A DNA stretch of 40,682 nt from Verrucomicrobiota bacterium (GCA_008933015.1 WBXH01000004.1:1-40682), one strand, 5' to 3'. Positions 18,783 to 28,685 are shown, counted from the first letter of the stretch. Numbers and translations: made by a program. Notes: generated from the letters alone by a model not told the origin.

Positions 18783-19355
18783 TTGGTTCTGGCTTCGGCC
18801 TCCCCCCGGCGTCATTCTCTGCTTGCCGCAGCGGGATTTGAAGTCGTCACCTGTCCCGCAGATGTGGAGGAAATCAAGGGAGGGCTTCATCCACGTGATC
18901 TTGTCCTGGAAAACGCGTTTATCAAGGCACAGGCGATCGCCCCAAGCAGGCCCGGGGAATTGGTGCTCGGCGCGGATACCGTGGTGGTGCTGGATGGTGA
19001 AATCCTTGGTAAGCCCGATAATCTTGATCACGCTGCCGAAATGCTCTTCAGGCTTGGAGGAAGGATCCATGAGGTTCTCACCGGGGTCTGTCTCCTAAAA
19101 GGGGGTAGGAATGGGGCGCGATGCCAGTTCGTTGAGTCAACCCGTGTTTCTTTTCGCAAGCTCGATGCAGATAGTATCGCTTCCTATCTCTTGGAAATCA
19201 ACCCGTTGGACAAGGCGGGAGGCTACTCGGCCCAAGAGGATCAAGGCCGTCTGATCGAGGGGATCGAGGGGTCGCTTGAGAATGTCATCGGCCTGCCGGT
19301 CGAGCAGGTGATCAGGGTCATCGAAACACATTTCACGGAGCCTCCTGCTGGGTAA
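18783..19355 (+). CDS. maf: Maf-like nucleotide pyrophosphatase
   Basis: LVLASASPRRHSLLAAAGFEVV, VLGADTVVVLDGEILGKP, AGGYSAQEDQGRLIEGIEGSLENVIGLP; TTG start. Confidence 0.95.
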   Translation: MVLASASPRRHSLLAAAGFEVVTCPADVEEIKGGLHPRDLVLENAFIKAQAIAPSRPGELVLGADTVVVLDGEILGKPDNLDHAAEMLFRLGGRIHEVLTGVCLLKGGRNGARCQFVESTRVSFRKLDADSIASYLLEINPLDKAGGYSAQEDQGRLIEGIEGSLENVIGLPVEQVIRVIETHFTEPPAG

Positions 19356-19513
19356 GATATCTCCCCTTGGGGGCGTTTTGCTCAAATAGGTGGAGTCGAT
19401 TCTCCGGAGCATGGCACGCTACGAATTCGGCTATACCGTGCGTTTTGCTAATGCTAACTTCTCACTGATCAATCCACTCGGATATTATTAATCCCCACGC
19501 GCCACCATCCCCA

Positions 19514-22500
19514 GTGTCTCCCGAGCAGGAAAAAACAGTTTTTGCAGATCCTCGAGGGGTTCGCCGGCGTGTGCTTCAGTTGATAATCCTATTCGGAGCC
19601 CTTCTGCTTCTCGGGGCGACTGGATACTTTTTCTGGGGTCTTCTGATCGGCCCTGAACTCAGGCTTCCGCTGACGCTTCGCAAATTCCACGATCAGTTCA
19701 AGGCCCTGCCCGCCGCAAAGATGCCGTTGATGGATGCCAAGGACAATTGGCGCCGGATCCGATCATCGGTACGCTCGACGTCCAATATTCCCGAATCAGC
19801 TGTCCAGAGATCTACGGAGACTGGAGTGATGCTCGGTTATGTCTCTCCATGGGATCCGGTGTCGATCCTGTCCATGGATCGTCATGCCGATCAACTCACC
19901 CATGTCGCCGCCGATTGGTTCAGTCTTAAGGGTGTGGAAGGAACCTTGGTGGAGGATGCCGCTGACAATGCCCGACTCCTTGCCGTGCGCAGAGGGCTCG
20001 GCTTCCTTCCCATACTCCGGAATCTTGACGGAGATGAATGGCAACCTGAAGCGGTGGAGGCCTTGGCAAGATCCTCCCCCGCCGATCGCGCCACATTCAT
20101 TGACAAGCTCGTCGGCCGCATGCCCCCGGGATCCACTGGCTTGCTGTTGGAGTGGAGCAATCTGGATCCCACCTATAAGGATGAAACCTCCCAGTTGATC
20201 AAGGAGCTTGCCGACCGCCTTCATGCATCCGGAAAGCAGCTCTGGTTTACTGTTCCGACGGGGAATGATTTCGATGCATTCAATCTCGAGTCGATCGCCA
20301 AATCCGCTGACAGAATGGTTGCCGGACTCTATGACGAGAACTCCGATTCCGACGACCCGGGACCTCTTGCAGATAGCGATTGGTTTCAAGGATGGCTTAA
20401 GACCATGATGGTGTATGGTCGCCCCGAGCAATGGGTCGTTGGGATGGGTTCCTATGGTTACAAGTGGAGAAAGGACAACCATTCCGTGGAATCGATCAGC
20501 TTCACGGACGCCATGGCCAGGGCCTCTCAGGCCGGCGTCGATCCAACGCAGGTTGATTCAAGCGAGTGGTCGCCCCATTTCGATTATTTGGCCGGCCCTA
20601 CTCAAAATCAGGAGAATGAAGTCTGGTTTCTTGATGCGGTGTGCCTTGCCAACCAAAAACGAGCCGCTGCCCCCTATCATCCGGGGGGCTATGCCCTATA
20701 TCGTCTTGGAGCCGAGGACCCCGCGGTCTGGAATGTCCTCCATGCGGATCCCCTGCAAACCCCTTCAGAGAAAGAGCTGCAGGATCTCGAGCACATCTCC
20801 CTTGGTGAGCTGATTGCTTCCACGGGAAGCGGAGACTTCATCACTGTGGGCGATGACTCTTATCCAGGGGAGCGTCAGGTAGAAATACGTTCCGACAATG
20901 GGGAAATCTTCGAGCGCTACACGAAGTTTCCGATGCCGGAGAGCATTGTTCGTCAGGGTGATCCGGGTCCCCACAAAGTGGCTCTGACCTTTGATGACGG
21001 CCCTGATCCAACTTGGACACCGAAGATCCTGAGTATTCTGAACGATAAAAAAGTCCCTGCTGCATTTTTTGTTCTGGGAACACAGGTCCAGCACTATCCC
21101 GATTTGCTCGAGCGCATCGCCCGGGAGGGTTACGAAGTCGGTAACCATACCTACACACATCAGAACATCGCGGAGGAGGGTGATGAGCAGATCGCCCTTC
21201 AACTCAATGCAACGACCCGTCTGATCGAGGCGGTGACGGGGCACTCGACCGCCTACTTCAGGCCCCCTTTTGGTATCGATGGAACGCCGGTCCAAGCTAG
21301 TGAAGTGCGTTCACTTCGGGTGGTGAGAGACTTGGGATATCTCACAGTTGCCGAATCGATCGACCCCGATGATTGGGAGCGCCCCGGAGCGGATGCCTTA
21401 GTTGAGAGGGTCAAGCGTCAGCGGCCAAGCGGAGGCTCCATCATTCTTCTGCATGATGGAGGAGGCGATCGTTCCCAGACTGTGGCGGCCCTGCCTCGTA
21501 TCATCGACTACCTCAGGAGCAGGGGAGACACATTCGTGAACCTTTCTGACATCATCGGACTGCCTCGAGACACGGTGATGCCCCCATTGCGGGAGCAGGA
21601 TCAGACCCTCTCGACCCGTTATGTCTACGGGGGATTTGTGGTCATTCGCCTCTTAGAGGCTGGAGCATGGTCACTGCTGATGATATTGACCCTACTCGCC
21701 CTAATCCGGGTGGTCTTCTACTCCCTTTGTGCCTTCCGACATCGCCGCCGCGAGAAAGAACAACCTATCCCCGAACCGCTGGTCTTGCCTTCGATTAGCA
21801 TCCTGCTTGCGGCGTATAATGAGGAGAGGGTGATTGCCTCCACGATTTCTCATCTCTTGGATGCCGATTATCCGGCCTCGCTGGAAGTGTTGGTGGTTGA
21901 CGATGGATCGAAGGACCTCACGACTGAGGTGGTTGCTGAGATAGCGGCTGCAGATGCGCGAGTGCGCTTTTTTACCCAGCCCAACAGCGGGAAAGCCTCG
22001 GCTCTCAGCAGGGCCCTCTCCGAAGCTCGTCATGGCATTATCGTGATGATCGATGCCGATACCATGGTGGCTCGCGATGGTCTCCGGAAACTCGTGGCAC
22101 CGTTGGCAGACCCTTTGGTGGGCGCCGTCTCCGGTTATATCCGGGTTGGTAACACAGGCCAGTGGCTCGGCAAATTTCAGGATCTTGAGTATGTCGGTGC
22201 CTTTGAAATAGACCGCCGTGCGCAGGATTTTCTCGGTTGTATAGTGGTGGCTCCAGGCGCTCTCAGCGCCTTCCGCAGGGAGACATTGGATGCGGCCGGC
22301 CCGATCACCAACGACACATTGGCTGAGGATACTGATCTAACCCTTCTGATTCACAAACTTGGCTGGAGGGTGGTCTTTGCTTCGGATGCATTTGCAGACA
22401 CGGAAGCTCCAGAGAGCATCAAGGCCCTTCTGTCACAGCGTTTTCGTTGGGCCTTCGGCACGCTTCAGTGTCTTTGGAAGCACGGCGACCTTCTCTTTGC

Positions 22501-22912
22501 CTCCGGATCGGGTTGGTTGGGCTGGTTCGCCCTCCCATCGATTTGGGTTTTCCAGATGGCGGTGGTAGCGATTACTCCCGTGCTCGACATCATTGTCTTC
22601 TGGTCGCTCTGGTTGGGCAGGGGTGTTGCCATATGGCCTTATTTCGTGGCCTCCTTGCTTCTCGATGTCTGCCTGGCTTTGGCTGCACTGATACTGGCAA
22701 GGCGTAGCCTTCGCTCGGCCTTGCTTGCTGTGCCGATGAGGTTGCTTTATCGTCCGATGCTCGGCTATGTGGTCTGGAAGTGCATCTTAAAGGCGCTTGC
22801 TGGGAGTTGGGTGAGGTGGTCGAAGCTTGAACGCACCGCTTCCGCGATCGTCCAGAGAGAGCAGCAGTCAAAAAAGAATGACGGAGAGCCGAAACTTGCC
22901 CTGCCTAAATGA
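19514..22912 (+). CDS. Trimodular polysaccharide synthase: TM + GH18-like domain + NodB deacetylase + GT2 glycosyltransferase
   Basis: GH18-like region (GSYGYKW; degenerate catalytic strand TGLLLEWSNLD); NodB TFDDGPDPTWTPKIL, GNHTYTHQNI, RPPFG; GT2 ILLAAYNEE, VVDDGSKD, MIDADT, LAEDTDLT, QRFRW; C-terminal TMs. Confidence 0.93.
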   Translation: MSPEQEKTVFADPRGVRRRVLQLIILFGALLLLGATGYFFWGLLIGPELRLPLTLRKFHDQFKALPAAKMPLMDAKDNWRRIRSSVRSTSNIPESAVQRSTETGVMLGYVSPWDPVSILSMDRHADQLTHVAADWFSLKGVEGTLVEDAADNARLLAVRRGLGFLPILRNLDGDEWQPEAVEALARSSPADRATFIDKLVGRMPPGSTGLLLEWSNLDPTYKDETSQLIKELADRLHASGKQLWFTVPTGNDFDAFNLESIAKSADRMVAGLYDENSDSDDPGPLADSDWFQGWLKTMMVYGRPEQWVVGMGSYGYKWRKDNHSVESISFTDAMARASQAGVDPTQVDSSEWSPHFDYLAGPTQNQENEVWFLDAVCLANQKRAAAPYHPGGYALYRLGAEDPAVWNVLHADPLQTPSEKELQDLEHISLGELIASTGSGDFITVGDDSYPGERQVEIRSDNGEIFERYTKFPMPESIVRQGDPGPHKVALTFDDGPDPTWTPKILSILNDKKVPAAFFVLGTQVQHYPDLLERIAREGYEVGNHTYTHQNIAEEGDEQIALQLNATTRLIEAVTGHSTAYFRPPFGIDGTPVQASEVRSLRVVRDLGYLTVAESIDPDDWERPGADALVERVKRQRPSGGSIILLHDGGGDRSQTVAALPRIIDYLRSRGDTFVNLSDIIGLPRDTVMPPLREQDQTLSTRYVYGGFVVIRLLEAGAWSLLMILTLLALIRVVFYSLCAFRHRRREKEQPIPEPLVLPSISILLAAYNEERVIASTISHLLDADYPASLEVLVVDDGSKDLTTEVVAEIAAADARVRFFTQPNSGKASALSRALSEARHGIIVMIDADTMVARDGLRKLVAPLADPLVGAVSGYIRVGNTGQWLGKFQDLEYVGAFEIDRRAQDFLGCIVVAPGALSAFRRETLDAAGPITNDTLAEDTDLTLLIHKLGWRVVFASDAFADTEAPESIKALLSQRFRWAFGTLQCLWKHGDLLFASGSGWLGWFALPSIWVFQMAVVAITPVLDIIVFWSLWLGRGVAIWPYFVASLLLDVCLALAALILARRSLRSALLAVPMRLLYRPMLGYVVWKCILKALAGSWVRWSKLERTASAIVQREQQSKKNDGEPKLALPK

Positions 22913-24111
22913 AGACCATGGTTCCAATGCCACGCATATTTTTAGTTCTTTCCGTTTTTTTGCTCTCCGAGACCGCGGGATTAACCTTTCCAACGAATGC
23001 GATGCAACAGCTTGTGATTCCAGCGCAAGGCTCTTATACCGGCGCCTATTGTGATTTTGGGGAGGGAGAGGATGCCGTCACCTACGAGGCGCTTGACCAC
23101 TTTCAAGAATTGACTGGAAAGCCCATGGCAATCGTGGCCTTCGGATCATTCTGGGGGCGTGAGAAGTTTCCCTCCGAGCAAGTGCAGATTGTGCGATCTT
23201 ACGGTGCTGTCCCACTACTCTTCTGGTCTCCCTGGGACGCACCCTTTGAGGAAAAGAACGGCCCCGACAAATATGCCCTGACCGAGATCCTAGCGGGCAA
23301 ATGTGATGCCTATATCGACAAGTGGGCTGATGAGGCGTCCAAGGTGCCAGGACAGCTCTTTGTCTCATTTGCTTGCGAGATGAACGGAACCTGGTTCCCG
23401 TGGTCGGGGTGGTTTTACGGCAAGGGACCCCGGGATCCTGTCACTCCTAAGAAACTTGGACCGGGGAATGATGCTTTGGCGAAACTCACCGGTACAGACG
23501 ACGGGCCCGAGATCAGTTGGTTTGGCAATGGGGATATAAAGAATCCTGCCACTTGGGAAGGGCCAGAGACTTTCAAGAAAGCCTGGCGATACGTCGTTGA
23601 TCGGGTAAGGGCGCGCGGAGCGACCAATATTCTCTGGGTCTTTCAGCCCAATAATTATTCCGATCCACCTGGCTTTATCTCGTGGAATCAACCGTGTGCC
23701 TACTATCCTGGAACCAAGTATGTCGACTGGCTGGGACTCAGTGTATATGGCAAACAGACGATGAATCAGGAAGATGACAAGTGGTGTGGTTTTGGGAAAC
23801 TGCTCGAATGGCCCTATCAGGAGATGTGCCTCCTAGATCCCGATAAGCCGATCATGCTGGCTGAGTGGGGCGTGACCGAATCACATTTGCCAAACGAGGA
23901 TAAGGGTGCGTGGATCACGGAAGCTCTCTCTACCATGAGCAAAAATTACCCGAGGTTGAAAGCGGCTGTTTTCTGGCATGAGCGATGGGAGAATGCCGAT
24001 GGTTCCTACAGCAACTTGCGCGTCAACTCATCACGTGGCTCCCTGAAGGCTTACCGGGAGGGCGTTTCTAATCCATTCTGGATCGGCAGGCCTCTCTGGA
24101 AAACACACTGA
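22909..24111 (+). CDS. Secreted GH26-like glycoside hydrolase (beta-mannanase-like)
   Basis: Signal-like N-terminus; SFACEMNGTWFPWSGWFYG (acid/base Glu), IMLAEWGVTE (nucleophile Glu); ATGA overlap with the upstream synthase. Confidence 0.85.
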   Translation: MKTMVPMPRIFLVLSVFLLSETAGLTFPTNAMQQLVIPAQGSYTGAYCDFGEGEDAVTYEALDHFQELTGKPMAIVAFGSFWGREKFPSEQVQIVRSYGAVPLLFWSPWDAPFEEKNGPDKYALTEILAGKCDAYIDKWADEASKVPGQLFVSFACEMNGTWFPWSGWFYGKGPRDPVTPKKLGPGNDALAKLTGTDDGPEISWFGNGDIKNPATWEGPETFKKAWRYVVDRVRARGATNILWVFQPNNYSDPPGFISWNQPCAYYPGTKYVDWLGLSVYGKQTMNQEDDKWCGFGKLLEWPYQEMCLLDPDKPIMLAEWGVTESHLPNEDKGAWITEALSTMSKNYPRLKAAVFWHERWENADGSYSNLRVNSSRGSLKAYREGVSNPFWIGRPLWKTH

Positions 24112-24185
24112 AGATTCGGTAATGTTTGTCGTCGATAGATCTTACGGGTTTTGACCGCAAGGCTGACTAGCGTTACAATGGCAAA

Positions 24186-25472
24186 ATGCGATTTATTACT
24201 TTTAAGGATCGCGGCTTTGAGCGCGCTATTTCTGCCCTGAACCGGCAGGCCGAACCGCATTCAGAAGTCCGCGACACTGTTTCTGAAATCCTGACTTCGG
24301 TCCGCAAGAAAGGTGACGGCGCCCTGCTCGAATACACGCTTAAATTCGGCGGCCCCAAGATCACGGCAGCGAAGATCCAAGTCTCACCAACGGAGATCAA
24401 GCAGGCGCATACAACGCTCACGCCCAACGTGAAAAAAGCCCTTGCCGCCTCAATTGCCAATGTAACGGCCTTCGCCCGCAAGAGCCTCAGAAAAAACTGG
24501 TCGATGAAGAATGCCCAGGGAGCATCTGTTGGTGAGCGCTTCGATCCTCTTCCTCGAGTCGGTCTCTATATTCCGGGCGGGACAGCGCCCCTAGTTTCGA
24601 GCGCCATCATGACCTGTGGCTTTGCAAAAGCTGCAGGAGTTCCTGAAATTGTTGCAGTAACCCCAGCGGCGGCAGATGGCACGGTGGCTCCCGCCCTGAT
24701 GGCTGCCCTTGATCTCTGCGGGGCAACTGAAATCTACAGGGTAGGGGGTGCCCAAGCCATCGCAGCGCTTGCTTATGGTACAAAATCCATCCCGCCGGTG
24801 ACCAAGATCTTCGGTCCTGGAAATGCCTACGTTGTGGAAGCAAAGCGCCAGGTTTTCGGGCGTGTTGGTATCGATCTTCTTCCCGGGCCCAGCGAGGTTC
24901 TCGTAATCGCCGATGCCGGTGCAAATCCGGTTTGGGTAGCCGCCGATCTCCTTGCCCAGTCCGAGCATGGCACAGGGAGTGTGGTGATCCTTCTCAGTGA
25001 TTCTAAGAAGCTCATCGCATCCGTTGAGAAAGAAATAGAGCGCCAGTCAAAGCTTTCCACCCGCCCCGCGCATCTTGCTAAGGCGATGGCCAATGCCGTT
25101 CTGATCCTTGTAAGAGATATGAACCAGGCCGTGGAGATCGCAAATGGCTTTTCTGCCGAACACGTCTCGCTAGCCGTCCGCAAGCCAGAGCCCTTGGCGG
25201 CCAGACTAAACTCCGCAGGAGGCATCTTTCTGGGAGATATCTCACCAGTGGCTGCAGGCGACTTCCTTGCCGGCCCGAGTCACGAACTGCCCACGGGCGG
25301 CGCTGGGAAAGCCTTTGCAGGCCTCACGGCCGATCAGTTTCAGCGACGTACAAGCATCGTGCGCTTTGATGCTCCCGCCCTCAAAAAATCACTCCCATTC
25401 ATTGAAACCTTCTGCGAGATCGAGGGTCTTGATGCTCATGGCCGCTCGGTGAGTCTTCGATTGGGAGAATAG
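24186..25472 (+). CDS. hisD: Histidinol dehydrogenase
   Basis: VGLYIPGGTAPLVSSAIM, GGAQAIAALAYGTKSIPPVTKIFGPGNAYVVEAKR, DLLPGPSEVLVIAD, AGPSHELPTGGAG. Confidence 0.98.
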   Translation: MRFITFKDRGFERAISALNRQAEPHSEVRDTVSEILTSVRKKGDGALLEYTLKFGGPKITAAKIQVSPTEIKQAHTTLTPNVKKALAASIANVTAFARKSLRKNWSMKNAQGASVGERFDPLPRVGLYIPGGTAPLVSSAIMTCGFAKAAGVPEIVAVTPAAADGTVAPALMAALDLCGATEIYRVGGAQAIAALAYGTKSIPPVTKIFGPGNAYVVEAKRQVFGRVGIDLLPGPSEVLVIADAGANPVWVAADLLAQSEHGTGSVVILLSDSKKLIASVEKEIERQSKLSTRPAHLAKAMANAVLILVRDMNQAVEIANGFSAEHVSLAVRKPEPLAARLNSAGGIFLGDISPVAAGDFLAGPSHELPTGGAGKAFAGLTADQFQRRTSIVRFDAPALKKSLPFIETFCEIEGLDAHGRSVSLRLGE

Positions 25473-25511
25473 ACTTGGGCTTGCGGGTAACAGCTCATCA
25501 CCCTTGTCGCG

Positions 25512-26357
25512 ATGATTTGGAAATTCCGCAAGCATGTGATCGATCTCACCGCGCGGGGCATAATTATGGGTATCGTCAATGCGACCCCGGATTCATTTTC
25601 GGATGGGGGGTGCTTCCATGATCCCGATGAGGCGTGCAAACACGGACTGAAGCTTCTTAACGAGGGGGCTGATATTCTTGATATCGGGGGTGAGTCTACG
25701 AAGCCGGGCTCCATGCCCGTATCCGTTGAAAAAGAGCTCGGGAGAGTTATTCCGGTCATCCGGGCACTCCGGGCCCGGACGGACATACCCATTTCCGTTG
25801 ATACCTCTAAATCCGCAGTAGCCGAAGCCGCCTTGGAGGCCGGTGCTGATATCATCAATGATGTGACAGCATTACGAGGGGATCCTCGCATGGGTAATCT
25901 TGCGGCGAGATCCGGGGCAGGATTGATCCTGATGCACATGCAGGGTATTCCGGAGACGATGCAAAAAGCTCCATCTTACTACAATGATGACGTTGTCGGT
26001 GAGGTGGCAAAAAATCTTTCAGAACGGAGGGCTGCGGCCATAGGCTTCGGCGTGGATACGACCGCGATCATACTCGACCCGGGAATCGGCTTCGGAAAAA
26101 CTATCGCTCATAATCTGAGTCTTATCTGGGGTGTGCCGCGGCTCTCTTCGCTTGGAGCGCCCCTGCTGATAGGTCATTCCAGAAAATCTTTCCTCGGTGG
26201 CCATGCGGTCTGCGGGAGTCATGAGGATGCGCGTCTGCCGGCAGCGCTCGCTGTTACGGCTCTTGCCCGCCAACTTGGAGCGCGGCTGTTCCGCGTACAC
26301 GAGCCACGTCCGCATAAGGAAGCCCTTCGTATGACAGAGTCCATCCTGAACGCATGA
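25512..26357 (+). CDS. folP: Dihydropteroate synthase
   Basis: IMGIVNATPDSFSDGG, DILDIGGESTKPGS, PISVDTSKSAVAEAAL, ILDPGIGFGKT, GHSRKSFLG. Confidence 0.98.
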   Translation: MIWKFRKHVIDLTARGIIMGIVNATPDSFSDGGCFHDPDEACKHGLKLLNEGADILDIGGESTKPGSMPVSVEKELGRVIPVIRALRARTDIPISVDTSKSAVAEAALEAGADIINDVTALRGDPRMGNLAARSGAGLILMHMQGIPETMQKAPSYYNDDVVGEVAKNLSERRAAAIGFGVDTTAIILDPGIGFGKTIAHNLSLIWGVPRLSSLGAPLLIGHSRKSFLGGHAVCGSHEDARLPAALAVTALARQLGARLFRVHEPRPHKEALRMTESILNA

Positions 26358-27238
26358 AGGCCCTCTTCTCCGGAATGTTCGGGATGTTTCACGAGTATTG
26401 GACCTCGGGAATGGAGATCCTGATCATAGCCTCGATACTTTATTACATCTATCTCTACTTAAGGGGGACGCATGGCGCTCGCATCCTGATCGGTGTCGCC
26501 CTAGTCTTCCTGACCCTAAGCTTTATTTCTCAAGTGCTCGATCTGGCGGTGCTCGGATGGTTGCTGAGGAGCTTCTCCGTCTTTCTGGCGATCGCTCTGG
26601 TTGTCATTTTCCAGCCCGAGTTGCGCCGCGCCCTGAACGAACTGGGAAGTCATCGCTTTTTCACTACCGCGCTGCAGCGCCGAGAGGCTGTTGAGGAGCT
26701 GACCGATGCTGTCTTCGACCTCTCCAGCAAGGGATTCGGTGCGCTGATCGCCCTGGAGCGTGATATCAGTTTGAAACCCTTCTCCGAAAGCGGCGTTGAG
26801 CTGGATGCTGAATTTTCAAAAGAACTCCTCCTCACGATCTTTCACCCAAAGACAGTGCTCCATGACGGTGGGGTGATCGTGCGAGGCGAGCGGATAGTGG
26901 CCGCCGGTTGTATCTTTCCACTCACCCAGCGTGATGATCTGGACAGGGCAATCGGGCTAAGGCACCGAGCCGGCCTTGGTCTTTCAGAGGAATCGGATAC
27001 CATTGTCCTCATCGTTTCGGAGGAGAGCGGCCAAGTTTCGATTTGTCACTCGGGGGTTATTGAGCGCAACCTTAATGTCGAACGGTTCAGTAAGCGTCTT
27101 TCACAGCTTCTGCTCCTCGAAGAGAACAATGCGACGAATTCTTTTACACAACTGGAAGGAGAAACTGGTCTGCCTGCTCCTGGGCGCGGCCGTCTGGTAT
27201 CTCATTCGTCAAAATCTGGGTCCTCCTCCGGAGCGTAG
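26354..27238 (+). CDS. cdaA: Diadenylate cyclase (c-di-AMP synthase)
   Basis: N-terminal TM helices; VFQPELRRALNELG, TVLHDGGVIVRGERIVAAGCIFPLT, GLRHRAGLGLSEESD; ATGA overlap with folP. Confidence 0.97.
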   Translation: MKALFSGMFGMFHEYWTSGMEILIIASILYYIYLYLRGTHGARILIGVALVFLTLSFISQVLDLAVLGWLLRSFSVFLAIALVVIFQPELRRALNELGSHRFFTTALQRREAVEELTDAVFDLSSKGFGALIALERDISLKPFSESGVELDAEFSKELLLTIFHPKTVLHDGGVIVRGERIVAAGCIFPLTQRDDLDRAIGLRHRAGLGLSEESDTIVLIVSEESGQVSICHSGVIERNLNVERFSKRLSQLLLLEENNATNSFTQLEGETGLPAPGRGRLVSHSSKSGSSSGA

Positions 27239-27323
27239 AGCTCTGCACGCAGACAGTTCACAACCGGCCTTCGAGTCTTCTTCAAAGCACGGGGCAAAGA
27301 ACACGAAAAAAACCACGGATTAA
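27129..27323 (+). CDS. Short CdaR-like N-terminal membrane anchor without YbbR domains (64 aa)
   Basis: MRRILLHNWKEKLVCLLLGAAVWYLIRQN resembles the CdaR/YbbR N-terminal TM; lies exactly between cdaA and glmM, overlapping the cdaA 3' end. Confidence 0.6.
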   Translation: MRRILLHNWKEKLVCLLLGAAVWYLIRQNLGPPPERRALHADSSQPAFESSSKHGAKNTKKTTD

Positions 27324-27326
27324 TTC

Positions 27327-28685
27327 ATGGCCGAACGCATCCTTTTTGGAACGGATGGAATCAGGGGTATTGCCAACCGCTACCCCGTGACGCCGGAGGT
27401 AGCCTTGAGGCTGGGAAGAGCCGTGGGATTTCTATTCAGTAAGGAGGGGCGAGAACGACCTTGTTTTGTGGTCGGTCGCGACACGCGCCTCTCGGGTGGC
27501 ATGCTGGAGGACGCATTGGTTGCCGGCCTCAATTCAGCTGGAGCTGACGCTCTGCTTGCTGGCGTATTGCCCACCCCGGGAGTGGCAACACTAGTCCGCG
27601 AACTTCATGCGCAGGGAGGCGTTGTCATCTCAGCCTCACATAATCCCGCCGAGGATAACGGACTCAAACTTTTTGGCGCAGATGGCTACAAGTTTGATGA
27701 TGTGGTGGAAGAGCGACTGGAGGCCCTGATCCTAACCTCCGAGATCGACGGATTACGCCCTCGTGGGGACGAAGTCGGAATCAAGCGCATAATCGCCGAT
27801 GCCTCTCAGCGCTATGGCGCTTGCGTGATGGCGGGTGTTCCCGGCATGGCCCTGCATGGCATGAAGATCGCGGTCGATTGCGCAAACGGAGCCTCGTTCA
27901 GAACAACCCCAGAAGTGCTGCAAAAACTAGGCGCTTCAGTGTTGGCATTCCACGATTCACCTAATGGACTCAATATCAACGATTCATGCGGCAGCACCCA
28001 TCCCGGAGAGATCGCCAGACTTGTCCTTGAAACCGGAGCGCAGGCTGGGATTTCTCATGATGGTGATGCCGACCGGTTAGTTCTCGTTGATGAAAAGGGG
28101 GGAGTTCTCGATGGTGATGAGATTCTTGCAATGACTGCCCTTGATGGGTTGAAACGCGGAACTCTTGCGGGAAAGACTTTGGTAGCCACCGTAATGAGTA
28201 ATTTCGGTCTCGATGAGTGCCTAGCTTCTGCTGGAGGCTCTGTACTGCGAACTGCCGTCGGTGACCGCTATGTGGTTGAGGCGATGAGAAAGGGCAACTT
28301 CTCGATCGGAGGGGAACAGAGCGGTCACCTGATCTTTCGTGATCATGGGACGACCGGCGACGGGTTGCTTGCCGCTCTTCAGGTTCTTCGGATCATGACT
28401 GAGAGTGGGAAGCAGCTCAGCGAGCTTCGCCTCTGTCTTAAAAAATATCCTCAGGCCCAGAGAAATCTGACCGTAAAGTTCAAGCCCTCTCTTGAGACGT
28501 TACCCGAGGTTTCGGCTCTTATCGCGAAAACGGAAAAATCTCTGGCAGGCAAGGGACGTGTTCTCCTGCGGTATTCCGGCACGGAACCCAAAGTAAGGCT
28601 TCTGATCGAGGGGCCTAACCAGATGATGATCAACGCCGCTGCTGATGCTATTGCTGCCGCCTTGAACAAGTCCATCGGGGGTTAG
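27327..28685 (+). CDS. glmM: Phosphoglucosamine mutase
   Basis: LFGTDGIRGIANRYPVTPEVALRLGRAVG, GGVVISASHNPAEDNGLKLFG, HDGDADRLVLVDEKG, RYSGTEPKVRLLIEG. Confidence 0.98.
   Translation: MAERILFGTDGIRGIANRYPVTPEVALRLGRAVGFLFSKEGRERPCFVVGRDTRLSGGMLEDALVAGLNSAGADALLAGVLPTPGVATLVRELHAQGGVVISASHNPAEDNGLKLFGADGYKFDDVVEERLEALILTSEIDGLRPRGDEVGIKRIIADASQRYGACVMAGVPGMALHGMKIAVDCANGASFRTTPEVLQKLGASVLAFHDSPNGLNINDSCGSTHPGEIARLVLETGAQAGISHDGDADRLVLVDEKGGVLDGDEILAMTALDGLKRGTLAGKTLVATVMSNFGLDECLASAGGSVLRTAVGDRYVVEAMRKGNFSIGGEQSGHLIFRDHGTTGDGLLAALQVLRIMTESGKQLSELRLCLKKYPQAQRNLTVKFKPSLETLPEVSALIAKTEKSLAGKGRVLLRYSGTEPKVRLLIEGPNQMMINAAADAIAAALNKSIGG

Noticed and set aside
19796-20482. 228-aa minus-strand ORF
   Set aside because: Antisense to the GH18/NodB/GT2 gene; no independent coding evidence.
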